Assembly: GCF_000337135.1 (NCBI RefSeq) | Contig: NZ_AOIN01000056.1 | Span: forward strand, 104,417 to 168,416 | Length of the DNA: 64,000 bases | Reading direction: 5' to 3' | DNA from: Natrialba chahannaoensis JCM 10990 | Lineage (GTDB): Archaea; Halobacteriota; Halobacteria; Halobacteriales; Natrialbaceae | Part shown: positions 26,747 to 34,637 of the stretch, in pieces | Numbering within the stretch: the stretch's first letter is position 1 | Layout: each line of letters opens with the position of its first letter | Translations under genes and position numbers: made by a program | The notes under the pieces: model-generated | What the model was told of the DNA's origin: nothing | The model's database searches: none | The model's input: the letters and a program-made list of their open reading frames with translations, nothing else

Positions 26747-26917
26747 ATGAAAGGATTGAAGTTAGTGATATTTGGGCTTCAGATGTCTCTTATAGGGGCT
26801 CTTTTCCCAAATGAGATACATTGGGGGTTTGTATATTTCGGGATGATAATTTCTATTATTGGGATCGTTATCAATGATCGCAATGGGGAATCACATGATA
26901 AATCAGGAGATGATTAG
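26747..26917 (+). CDS. 56-residue two-helix membrane protein
   Basis: MKGLKLVIFGLQMSLIGAL begins a short protein with two hydrophobic helices (about 4-20 and 26-43) joined by PNEIHW, and an acidic polar tail ending KSGDD. A T/A-rich element (cttttaacataat) lies just upstream. It has the same A+T-rich composition as the exported protein 97 bases before it and the same direction. In layout it resembles immunity or membrane-partner proteins of secreted toxins, but nothing in the sequence proves that. Confidence 0.6.
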   Translation: MKGLKLVIFGLQMSLIGALFPNEIHWGFVYFGMIISIIGIVINDRNGESHDKSGDD

Positions 26918-26925
26918 CTATAGGG

Positions 26926-26944
26926 GTCTGGCGAATCGCCAGAC
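26926..26944. other. Perfect inverted repeat after the small membrane gene
   Basis: gtctggcga-a-tcgccagac, nine bases on each side of a single central base, nine bases after the stop of the 56-residue gene. With no loop it is more like a protein-binding site than a terminator hairpin. It could also be the end of a mobile element. Confidence 0.4.
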
Positions 26945-27351
26945 TGTGCGGACTTTGGCCGTCAAATCTAGGAAGGTAAAGCGGGAAACGGCGGATGCTC
27001 TATTCCAAAATTTCCCCGTTTCACTAGAGAATAATGACGATGGCTAAAAGTGCTGTTGGTGGTTGAGGCGAATCCACCGCCACCTTCCAGGACGGGGTTT
27101 CGTCTCCATAACCGGTAACAACCCGAGGAATCGGCACAATCCCACCAGTGAAGCGGAAGATTTGTGTCGTAGGCAACCGATCTTCTCATTTCAACTCCTT
27201 TGATTTAGCGACCTATCCGACGGCGTCTAGTGATTCAACAGAACTCCTGAGACGTCGTTGTATGAATTCATCACGTTGGGTCAATCATTTGGGTAAGAGT
27301 AATTCGAAGATCACCAAGCAGGTATCTGGGAGCCCTATAATCGCGAGAAAG
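26945..27351. other. Gene-free right part of the insert
   Basis: About 400 bases in which I see no convincing gene. A plus frame (26859-27047) and a minus frame (26968-27189) are open but have no conserved look. Composition returns from A+T-rich to mixed around 27060. The stretch ends at the first partial copy of the tRNA-Ser 3' end. Confidence 0.4.
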
Positions 27352-27580
27352 CGGTGGGGATGGGATTTGAACCACGGTCGGAGCAAAGCTCCTCCCTGAT
27401 TCAAATCCCAACGTATCCGCTTTGCTCCTCACGTATTGTTCGTCGCAAAAGCGGTGGGGATGGGATTTGAACCACCTGAACTTCGGTCGCAGTGCTCCCT
27501 CGTTCCGTAATTCAAATCCCAACGTGACGTGTTCCGCTCACAGACTCCTCGCTTCGCTCGTCGTTGTTGTTCGCGGAAAA
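27352..27580. repeat. Two partial copies of the tRNA-Ser 3' end (att-like)
   Basis: The 22 bases at 27581-27602 (acceptor and T arm of tRNA-Ser, cggtggggatgggatttgaa and two more) recur exactly at 27352-27373 and 27452-27473. Each copy carries tgggatttgaa, later followed by the perfect inverse ttcaaatccca (27361-27371/27400-27410 and 27461-27471/27511-27521), so each can fold as a hairpin. Repeated tRNA 3' ends on the 3' side of a tRNA gene are the usual footprint of site-specific integration by viruses, plasmids or islands. Confidence 0.8.
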
Positions 27581-27664
27581 CGGTGGGGATGGGATTTGAA
27601 CCCATGAGGCTTGACAGCCACCTGCTCTCAAGGCAGGCGCGTTGGGCCGCTCTGCCACCCCACC
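27581..27664 (-). tRNA. tRNA-Ser (UGA)
   Basis: Minus-strand class II tRNA: acceptor GGTGGGG paired with CCCCACC, discriminator G, anticodon stem CTGC/GCAG region with loop CTTGAGA (anticodon TGA, reading TCA), long variable arm with GGCT/AGCC stem, and T arm ATGGG-TTCAAAT-CCCAT. CCA is not encoded. Its 3' end faces the A+T-rich insert. Confidence 0.93.
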
Positions 27665-27704
27665 TCACATGCGTCTTCCTCGTGCGTTCAAAAAGGGTTA
27701 TCGG

Positions 27705-28481
27705 TTACGACCGCTCGAGTTGCTCGTCATCGCCAACCGAAAGTCCCAGGTCAGACACGACCGCTGCTGTCGCCTCTGCATTCAATCGCCCGGCCTGTTC
27801 GCGGGCTTCGAGCATCGCGAGCGTCGCGCACAACCCCGTCTCGGTCCCGATCGTCGGGAGCATCGGTGCAAATCCGATTCTGTGGTCTGCAGCGGCTGCC
27901 TGCGTCGCAAGCGTCGATACCGAGGGCGTCTCGTAGGCGTCGGTGAAATCGATCGGGTCGCTGAAGCCCGCGAAGTACGCCCGGCCGTTCGATGACGGAC
28001 CGATCACGGTGTCGTGGCGGCGCAGCGACATCGCCGCCCCGTCGATTTCGGTCCGGGCGACCAGCGGCACCGTCGGCTCGAGTACCCCCACGGCGTCAGC
28101 CCCCTCGCGCTCGAGAAGGTGGGTGACGGTGTTGCCGATGCGCGCTGCGTGTGTGGAGCCGACCTGGCGTTCGAATCGGACGGGGGTAGTGTCGTCGTCT
28201 GCACTGTCGGCAGCGGCGACCGACTCGAGTGCATCCGCAGCGAGCGTTCGGACTGCGGCTTCGGTGTCGGCGTCTTCGTCGACGAACTCGGCGGGAAGTG
28301 TGTCCTCGTCGCGGTAGTTGAGCAGTACCTCGCCGCCGCTTTGCTCGGCAGCGCGGAGTGTATCGGTGACGGCGGCTTCGTAGAGCGCGACGGCGTCGGA
28401 GTCGGTGAATGGTGTCGATTCAACGAGCGACGACAGCACGAGTCCCGGGCGCGGCGGGTCGACGGGAACGACGACGATCAT
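27705..28481 (-). CDS. DUF2064 glycosyltransferase-like protein
   Basis: 258 residues with a nucleotide-sugar-transferase (GT-A) fold of the DUF2064 type: MIVVVPVDPPRPGLVLSSLV at the start, then a linker, then VGVLEPTVPLVARTEIDGA and HDTVIGPSSNGRAYFAGFSD, where the bacterial relatives have a DTP/GP motif. The metal-binding DxD is not obvious (LEPTVP replaces it), so catalysis is uncertain. It stands alone next to tRNA-Ser. Confidence 0.65.
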   Translation of the reverse strand: MIVVVPVDPPRPGLVLSSLVESTPFTDSDAVALYEAAVTDTLRAAEQSGGEVLLNYRDEDTLPAEFVDEDADTEAAVRTLAADALESVAAADSADDDTTPVRFERQVGSTHAARIGNTVTHLLEREGADAVGVLEPTVPLVARTEIDGAAMSLRRHDTVIGPSSNGRAYFAGFSDPIDFTDAYETPSVSTLATQAAAADHRIGFAPMLPTIGTETGLCATLAMLEAREQAGRLNAEATAAVVSDLGLSVGDDEQLERS

Positions 28482-28649
28482 GTGCGGTGGTCGGAGCCGT
28501 GAACTCTTGAACGCGGCGTTTTGCTGGGCGCTCTGTCAGCGATATATCCTGCCAGAGTAATCTGGAACAGGACATATCGAACGGACTCATAACACGACAG
28601 CACCGCAAAACTCGGACGTATTATAATCGTGGAGTCTGTGCACTCGCAT

Positions 28650-28874
28650 ATGGCTACTCGATCACTTATGATTCCGGGACTGCTCGGCGCGCTGTCCGTC
28701 GGCGTGCTGGCCGTCCTCGGCGTCTACGGATTCGTCACTGGCTACCTACTCGAGTCCCCCGGTGCGTTGTTTGTGCCGACGATTGCGACGCTCGGGCTCA
28801 CGGTGGTTGTCGTGGGAGTGTTGGTTGTTGTCGGCGCGCGCTCGAAGCGCTGGCGGCAGAATCCGTACTGGTAG
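28650..28874 (+). CDS. Small two-helix membrane protein, unknown
   Basis: 74 residues from ATG 28650; a TATA-like tattataat at about 28618-28626 lies the right distance upstream for a leaderless start and argues against the upstream GTG-side frame. Two transmembrane helices (about 6-30 and 40-62) are followed by a basic tail SKRWRQNPYW. Function unknown; the shape is common among haloarchaeal small membrane proteins. It converges on the UDG-like gene. Confidence 0.6.
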   Translation: MATRSLMIPGLLGALSVGVLAVLGVYGFVTGYLLESPGALFVPTIATLGLTVVVVGVLVVVGARSKRWRQNPYW

Positions 28875-28896
28875 TATAGCGCCTTCTCGCCCGTTC

Positions 28897-29547
28897 TTAC
28901 CGTTCCTGCCGACCCTTCGTCTGGCGATAATCCGACGCCATCAGCGACGCGAAGTGCTCGACCCACGCCTGCGTCTGGTCCTGTGACTGCTCGCGCGGAT
29001 CGATCATCGGAACCAGTTCGAAGCCACGGCCGCGGATCGTCGTCGCGTGTGCATCGGGCAGCGTCAACTCGTTCGCAGGCGTCGTGGTGTACTCGGTCCC
29101 GAGTTCGGCCAGCGCGCGCTCGCCAATCGGGATCAGAATCTCGGGGTTGATCATCCGAATCTCGGCGTTGAGGTAGGGCTCGCAGGTGTCAATCTCCTCG
29201 TCGGTCGGCGACCGCTCCGGATCGCGACAGCGCGTGAGATTCGTCAAGTACACGTTCTCGAGTGCGGGCCGATCTGCGGGCGAGGTCGCATCGCAGAGCG
29301 CGAGACGTTCGAGGATGCGACGGAGATCTGTCTCGGAGTCTGTGTCTCCATCCGACGATCGGGTCACCAGCGGAATCCCCGTCTCGTCGGCCGCCGCGGT
29401 CGGCCGCTCGCCGACAAACAGGAAGTCCGCGCCGACATCGCCGTAGCCGTGGACGACCTGCGTGCGTGTCTCGCAGAGTGACGGACAGTTCCGACACTCC
29501 TCGTCCATGCTAAACGGATTCGCCCACGTTTGCTGATTCGCGTCCAC
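28897..29547 (-). CDS. Uracil-DNA glycosylase superfamily protein
   Basis: 216 residues. It has the cysteine pattern of iron-sulfur family 4-type uracil-DNA glycosylases (CRNCPSLC near the N-terminus, then LTRCRDPERS and DTCEPYLNAE) and the strand/loop LFVGERPT in place of GEAPG. The later PEILIPIGERALAEL matches the family. The usual His of the C-terminal HPS motif is not clear (here VPMIDPRE), so activity may differ. It likely removes damaged bases, in the cytoplasm. Confidence 0.75.
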   Translation of the reverse strand: MDANQQTWANPFSMDEECRNCPSLCETRTQVVHGYGDVGADFLFVGERPTAAADETGIPLVTRSSDGDTDSETDLRRILERLALCDATSPADRPALENVYLTNLTRCRDPERSPTDEEIDTCEPYLNAEIRMINPEILIPIGERALAELGTEYTTTPANELTLPDAHATTIRGRGFELVPMIDPREQSQDQTQAWVEHFASLMASDYRQTKGRQER

Positions 29548-29600
29548 AGCGGGTACTCGAGTGGCGAGACTAAAAACGCCGCGACTGCCACTGTAGTGGG

Positions 29601-29870
29601 TCAGCGACCCAGACCGCCGCGCTCGTTGACCTCGAGAATGAACTTGACGTTGCGGATGATTTCCTCCGGAGACGTGTCTTCGGCCTCGTCGTAGAGGTCG
29701 CTAGTTCGGTAGAGGATGTTCGCGAGTTGCTTGCTCTCACTCGAGTCGCCGCGGACGTCGTCGGCGACGGCGCGGATGCGTTCGACGCGCTCTGGGTCTG
29801 GGGCAAACTCGCCCTCATCGGCGCTTTCGCCGCCGTCCGTCAGTACCGCTGTGTCTTCAGTCCCCGTCAT
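29601..29870 (-). CDS. Small acidic haloarchaeal protein, unknown
   Basis: 89 residues; acidic and helical (RVERIRAVADDVRGDSSESK, then ILYRTSDLYDEAEDTSPEEI). It overlaps the end of the Mrp-family gene by 4 bases (ATGA-type), so the two are translationally coupled. No cofactor motif is seen. The coupling suggests a role near Mrp, which handles iron-sulfur clusters. Confidence 0.7.
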   Translation of the reverse strand: MTGTEDTAVLTDGGESADEGEFAPDPERVERIRAVADDVRGDSSESKQLANILYRTSDLYDEAEDTSPEEIIRNVKFILEVNERGGLGR

Positions 29871-30943
29871 TGATCCAGCGACGGCGTGTCGTGCTGTCGG
29901 CTCTGGGAGACGCCCTGCCGGTGGACGATTCCCGTGTTGTTCGCCACGTTCTGGGTGAGCGTTCGGAGTGCATCGCCCGTCTCGCTGTCGTCGTCGAGCA
30001 CTGTCGGCTGGCCGCCGTCACCGCCCTCCCGAACCGCAGGATCGAGCGGGATCGAGCCCAGAAACGGCATCTCGTGGGTTTCGGCGAACTCCTTGCCGCC
30101 GCCGGAGCCGAAGATATCGTGCTCGCCGCCGCAGTCGGGACAGGCGAACGTCGACATGTTCTCGGCGATGCCCAATACGACGGTGTCGTGTTTGGCGAAC
30201 ATTTCGAGTCCCTTCCGGGCGTCGTCGAGCGCCACGTCCTGCGGAGTCGTGACGATGACCGCGCCCGTCACGGGCATGGTCTGGAGCATCGTTAGCTGCG
30301 TGTCGCCGGTCCCCGGCGGGAGGTCGACGACGAGGTAGTCGAGGTGGCCCCACTCGACGTCCTCCGTCAGCTGCGTGATGACCTTGTGGACCATCGGGCC
30401 GCGCCAGATGACCGGATCGTCCTTCCCGGTGAGGAATGCCATGCTCATCAGCTTCACGCCGTACTTCTCCGGCGGGACGAGTGTCTCGTCCTCGGTCGCC
30501 ATCGGCGGCTCGTCGGCGTCGACCATCCGCGGCACGTTCGGCCCGTAGATGTCGGCGTCGAAGAGGCCGACGCGCGCGCCGAGTTGGGAGAGGCCGGCCG
30601 CGAGGTTGACCGCGACGGTCGACTTGCCGACGCCGCCCTTCCCGGAGGCGACGGCGATGATGTTCTTGACGTTCGGCAGCACCTGTTCGTCGGTTTCGAA
30701 GTCGTCTCGGTCGGGGATGCTCGCGGAGAGGTCCGGTTCGAGACCCTTACCCTCGAGTAGGCGGCGAATCTCGGCGGCGATATCGGATTCGGTTGGCGAG
30801 TAGGGTGCACCAAGTGCGAGATCGATGTCGACTGTGTCGCCTTCGACGGTAATCTCGTTGATCAGTCCGAGGGAGACGATGTCGTCGCCGAGTTCGGGAT
30901 CCTCGACCGATCGGAGACGGTCGCGAACGGCGGCTTCGTCCAT
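29867..30943 (-). CDS. Mrp/ApbC family iron-sulfur carrier ATPase
   Basis: 358 residues. An N-terminal MIP18/DUF59 domain (1-75, EDPELGDDIVSLGLINEITV) precedes the P-loop ATPase, with deviant Walker A SGKGGVGKST (100-109), FDADIYGPNVPRM, and DLPPGTGDTQLT. The bridging cluster-binding motif is CPDCGG. Such proteins bind and pass on [4Fe-4S] clusters. It is the first gene of the coupled pair. The C-terminal 45 residues are a polar extension. Confidence 0.93.
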   Translation of the reverse strand: MDEAAVRDRLRSVEDPELGDDIVSLGLINEITVEGDTVDIDLALGAPYSPTESDIAAEIRRLLEGKGLEPDLSASIPDRDDFETDEQVLPNVKNIIAVASGKGGVGKSTVAVNLAAGLSQLGARVGLFDADIYGPNVPRMVDADEPPMATEDETLVPPEKYGVKLMSMAFLTGKDDPVIWRGPMVHKVITQLTEDVEWGHLDYLVVDLPPGTGDTQLTMLQTMPVTGAVIVTTPQDVALDDARKGLEMFAKHDTVVLGIAENMSTFACPDCGGEHDIFGSGGGKEFAETHEMPFLGSIPLDPAVREGGDGGQPTVLDDDSETGDALRTLTQNVANNTGIVHRQGVSQSRQHDTPSLDQ

Positions 30944-31008
30944 GTGCGAAGGTACTTCCGGGCGTCGAAAAGGGTTGTGTTCACCGGCGCAACCGCCGTC
31001 CTGCTTTG

Positions 31009-31350
31009 CTACGGGCTGAAATCGAACCGCGGACCGCCGTACGTCGGCGGATCCGGATCGAGTTCGACGCCTTGCTCGAAGCGCACGAAGTTGAGGTAGA
31101 ACGGCCGACTACAGCCCTCGATCGGCTCTTCCATGAGATTGGTGACAGGGACCTCCTCGCCGCAGATGAACGCGATACCGTCGGCGGCCTCGCGGGTTTC
31201 GAAATCGTCGTCCGGAGTAGCGTACTCCCAGCCCGGCTGTGAGTGTTTCGTGACCGAGCGATCCGCGAGGTCGGGACCGCGCTCGATGCTGTGGACGGCG
31301 TCGCAGTAGGGACAGGTGTACCGGACGGTGATCGAAGGTGGAGCCGTCAT
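31009..31350 (-). CDS. Zinc-ribbon haloarchaeal protein, unknown
   Basis: 113 residues from ATG 31350 (MTAPPSITVRYTCPYCDAVH); the open frame upstream is rejected because this start puts the conserved part at the N-terminus. CPYC at about 13-16 and two later cysteines (FICGEE and EGCSRPF) could form one zinc site. The rest is a small beta-rich fold. Function unknown. Confidence 0.65.
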   Translation of the reverse strand: MTAPPSITVRYTCPYCDAVHSIERGPDLADRSVTKHSQPGWEYATPDDDFETREAADGIAFICGEEVPVTNLMEEPIEGCSRPFYLNFVRFEQGVELDPDPPTYGGPRFDFSP

Positions 31351-31455
31351 TAGCGGTTCTAGGGCACCAGGAACCGTAAGCGTGCGGTCGCCGTTGTCGT
31401 TGTGCAACGATAGCGGAGCCGAATCGTTTACCGGCTGGCGCTCTCAGGACTGTCT

Positions 31456-31833
31456 ATGACTGAGCGCGAGGACGAAATCGGAACAGACTCCGAAACCGGG
31501 ATCGAAACCGAGTTCGATCCCGAAAAGTTCGAAGAGAAGTACGTCTACTACTTCGAGGAACTCGAGACGGCCTACTCGAACGCCTACCAGCAACTGCACG
31601 GCCGGGTCGACTCCGAGGTGCTGCGCGCGATCGACCGACAGGTGTTGAGCGAGAGCGAGCCGATCTACGAGGGAGACGGCGAATTCAGCATCAATCTCCC
31701 CGAGAATCCGAGAGAACGGGCCGGTTCCGTCGGCGCTGATGACGAGCAGTTCGAGGCCGTCCTCTCCAAGTTCACCGATCGGATCGACGGTGAGTTGCGG
31801 CGGATATTCGGGTTCGAACGCAGTGAGCGGTGA
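31456..31833 (+). CDS. DUF5783 family protein
   Basis: 125 residues, acidic. The conserved family body is FDPEKFEEKYVYYFEELETA, DRQVLSESEPIYEGDGEF and the end IDGELRRIFGFE. The N-terminal 20 residues are a disordered Glu/Thr-rich leader. The family is restricted to haloarchaea and uncharacterised. It diverges from the zinc-ribbon gene. Confidence 0.8.
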   Translation: MTEREDEIGTDSETGIETEFDPEKFEEKYVYYFEELETAYSNAYQQLHGRVDSEVLRAIDRQVLSESEPIYEGDGEFSINLPENPRERAGSVGADDEQFEAVLSKFTDRIDGELRRIFGFERSER

Positions 31834-31922
31834 GGGGGGTCCGTTTTAACTCGCACGAAAATAGGACGGTGTCTTGTAGTACAATTGGTCATACTTAACA
31901 GCCAGAAGAATTATCAGTCAGG

Positions 31923-33590
31923 ATGATGCGCGTCTCCTACCAGAATGCGAATCCAAAACAGGGGAACGAATCGACGCTTCTTCGGTTCACTGATGGTGAG
32001 ACGCATGCCTGTATACTCATCGACTCGGGCGGCGGAGTCGACCTAGATCGGCTGCTCGGTCCCGACGAGTATCTTAACGCGATTCTCCTCACGCACGCAC
32101 ACATAGACCATTACCGAACTCTCGGCAAGAACGTTCGCCACAGCGCACCCATCTACACGTCACCCGCAACCGCGGCGGTTCTCGAGCAGTCGCTACCCGA
32201 AGCGCAGAAGGACAACGATCTTGGGAACGTTACTGCCGCCCTCGAGGCGGTCGAACCGATCGACGGCTGGGTATCCCTTCTCGACAGCCTCGATGTCCGA
32301 CCTGTTCCCGCCGGGCACACTCCTGGCGGGGCAGGATTTTTGCTTCGATTTCGGGACGGATCTGGATCAGGCGCAACCGACAGTACGTTGCAGCCGACGG
32401 ACCAGCACATCCTCGTGACGGGCGATTTCACGACGCAGCCCTGTGCCGGATACCCGCCACTGGCTCGCTCGTATCCGTTCGATATCGACGCTGTCTTTCT
32501 CAACGTTCCGACGAGTGACGACACCGTCGAGACACGAAATAAAGCGGTCCGGACGATTCTCGAGCGGGCATACGGCGGGTCACGCGTTGTTCTCGCCACG
32601 AGTTCGTTGACTGGCGTTCAGTACGCCGTCTTGCTCGCGCAGATCGCGACGGATCTCGACCGCCAACTGCCGATAACACTCGTCGGGCAAACGGCACGAG
32701 TCTACGACGCACTGGCGCTCGACATTCCTGGCATCGAGACGCGTGAAGTGTTCGATCAGGCGTCGACTGTCCTCGACCACGGAGCGATTACCATTGGTGG
32801 TCCAGACGATCCGACGACGGGGAGCGCGAAACGACTATTGATCGAAATCCACGACGAGCCGGCCGACGTGTTCGTCCAACTCACGGCAGGGAGCGCCGAT
32901 GCAGTGTCGAACGCGAACTGTACGACACACTATTTCGAAGTGAGTAACCATCCGTCGGTGGACGTGATCGACGACCTCGTTCGTGGATTGGCTCCGAAGC
33001 AAGTTATCGTCAAACACGCGAACCGGTATGGACTCAGAACGTTTCAGCGACGATACGATCGCTGCTTTACATGGGGTGTCGACGACCGAAATGAACACGT
33101 TCTCTACGAAGACAACGAGTGGAACGCCCCGGAATGGATCGGCGAGGTGACGGCGAGGAGAATCCGACAGAAGCAGTGGAACGCCCAGCAGACCCACTCG
33201 TTCTCAACACCGGCAAATGAACTCTCTATCGGTCGCACGCGTGTCGACCTCCAGGCCGAGGGCATCGATGTCGAGGCGATCGAATCGATGTTTGCGTTCC
33301 CGATTTCGAACCCGTACGACGAGGGTGCAACCGGGTCTGCCTCCCAAACTGAGCACGAACCCAACGCCGGTGAACCGGCTGCCGGCACTCGAGAGCACGA
33401 TACATCGAGTGGCGACGAAGCGACGAAGGCGATCCCCGCCCGCGTTCTCGGTGATGGTGACGGCGAAACCGTACTCCACCTCCTCGAGCAAACGGAGCTC
33501 CGCCCTGGACAAGTGATCGACATCTCGATTCCGGATCAGAGGATTGAGGGTGAATCACAGACAGCCGGGTGTCAGTCACCGCCGCGATGA
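31923..33590 (+). CDS. Metallo-beta-lactamase (beta-CASP-like) hydrolase
   Basis: 555 residues. The metal-binding motif is LTHAHIDHYRTLG (HxHxDH), with further ligands in PAGHTPGGAGF and TGDFTTQP. A middle domain with alternating strand/helix (GSRVVLATSSLTGVQYAVLL...ITLVGQTARVYDALAL) resembles the beta-CASP insert of nucleic-acid-processing enzymes. VKHANRYGL carries a late His. A disordered Glu/Ser/Gly linker (about 455-500) precedes a small C-terminal domain. The N-terminus begins NANPKQGNES rather than the Lys/Gly pattern of CPSF homologues. RNA or DNA cleavage is the best guess. Confidence 0.7.
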   Translation: MMRVSYQNANPKQGNESTLLRFTDGETHACILIDSGGGVDLDRLLGPDEYLNAILLTHAHIDHYRTLGKNVRHSAPIYTSPATAAVLEQSLPEAQKDNDLGNVTAALEAVEPIDGWVSLLDSLDVRPVPAGHTPGGAGFLLRFRDGSGSGATDSTLQPTDQHILVTGDFTTQPCAGYPPLARSYPFDIDAVFLNVPTSDDTVETRNKAVRTILERAYGGSRVVLATSSLTGVQYAVLLAQIATDLDRQLPITLVGQTARVYDALALDIPGIETREVFDQASTVLDHGAITIGGPDDPTTGSAKRLLIEIHDEPADVFVQLTAGSADAVSNANCTTHYFEVSNHPSVDVIDDLVRGLAPKQVIVKHANRYGLRTFQRRYDRCFTWGVDDRNEHVLYEDNEWNAPEWIGEVTARRIRQKQWNAQQTHSFSTPANELSIGRTRVDLQAEGIDVEAIESMFAFPISNPYDEGATGSASQTEHEPNAGEPAAGTREHDTSSGDEATKAIPARVLGDGDGETVLHLLEQTELRPGQVIDISIPDQRIEGESQTAGCQSPPR

Positions 33591-33635
33591 ACACCACCCG
33601 GAACACCTTTTGCGCTTACGAGAATCCTTGCAGGT

Positions 33636-34487
33636 ATGATCGACGAGACGGTCGAGGAGATTCAGGACATGCAGACGCACAGCTCCTCGGTAGTCGCGGT
33701 AAACGCGACGCGCGCACTCGAGGACCTGCTCGATCGCGAGTTCGCAACTGCCGAGGAGTACGTCCGCGCACTCGAGCGCAACGGCTCGGTGCTCCGGCGG
33801 GCGAACCCATCGCACGCCTCGCTCCAGAACGCGGTCCGAGAGGTCGTCACGAACGTCACCGACGCCGACCCCGAGACCGTCGAGGAGGCCAAGGAACTGA
33901 CCCAAGAGCAGATCGATACTGTCGTCTCGCGGGTCGAGTCCGCCAAGGATCGCGCCGCGGAGAACGCAGTTGAGCACCTCGCTGACGGCGCGACGCTGCT
34001 GACGCACGATTACTCCTCGACCGTTCTCGAGGCGTTAGAGCAGGCGACGGCCGCGGGCAAGACCTTCGAGGTCTACGTCACCGAGGCCCGGCCCCGCTAC
34101 ATCGGTCGCAAGACGGTCCGCCAACTCGCGGATCTCGACGGCGTCGAACCGACACTGATCACGGACAGCGCGAACGGCTACTATTTAAAAGAGTGTGACC
34201 GCGTGATCGTCGGGATGGACTGTATCGTCGAGGATACGCTCTACAACCGCGTCGGCACGTTTCCGATCGCGACGACGGCGAACGAACTCGATGTGCCGGT
34301 GACGGTGCTCGGCTCGGCCTCGAAGCTGATTACGGAGGGCTTTGTCTTCGAAAACGAGTTCCGCTCGGCCAGCGAGGTCATGCCCGAACCCGCCGAAGGA
34401 TTCGACGTACGGAATCCGGCCTACGACGCGACGCCAGTGTCGCTACTCGAGAGCGTGATTACGGACGAGGGGCGACAGACGTTCTGA
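33636..34487 (+). CDS. eIF2B-like / ribose-1,5-bisphosphate isomerase family protein
   Basis: 283 residues of the eIF2B alpha/beta/delta superfamily. A helical N-terminus (IDETVEEIQDMQTHSSSVVA) leads into the Rossmann-like half with LLTHDYSSTVLEALEQA, VTEARPRYIGRKTV, DSANGYYLKECDRVIVGMD and PIATTANELDVPV. The archaeal ribose-1,5-bisphosphate isomerase of the AMP pathway is the closest named relative, but it is about 40 residues longer. A different small-molecule role is possible. Confidence 0.75.
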   Translation: MIDETVEEIQDMQTHSSSVVAVNATRALEDLLDREFATAEEYVRALERNGSVLRRANPSHASLQNAVREVVTNVTDADPETVEEAKELTQEQIDTVVSRVESAKDRAAENAVEHLADGATLLTHDYSSTVLEALEQATAAGKTFEVYVTEARPRYIGRKTVRQLADLDGVEPTLITDSANGYYLKECDRVIVGMDCIVEDTLYNRVGTFPIATTANELDVPVTVLGSASKLITEGFVFENEFRSASEVMPEPAEGFDVRNPAYDATPVSLLESVITDEGRQTF

Positions 34488-34637
34488 TTGACTGGGCCTT
34501 GGTTCCACTCGTTTTGATGGACCACCGGTTCCATTCTCCCATCTATCCAACCGTTCTGCTCTGTCACACCCTTCTCTGGGGCTGACAGTCACGATCTCGT
34601 GACGACAGCCTATGTCACTGTCCGTCTTACTGGTAGT

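Noticed and set aside
27352-27580. Regular repeats near tRNA-Ser as a CRISPR array
   Set aside because: Only two partial units, each matching the tRNA 3' end and containing an inverted T arm; no unique spacers of constant length and no cas genes.
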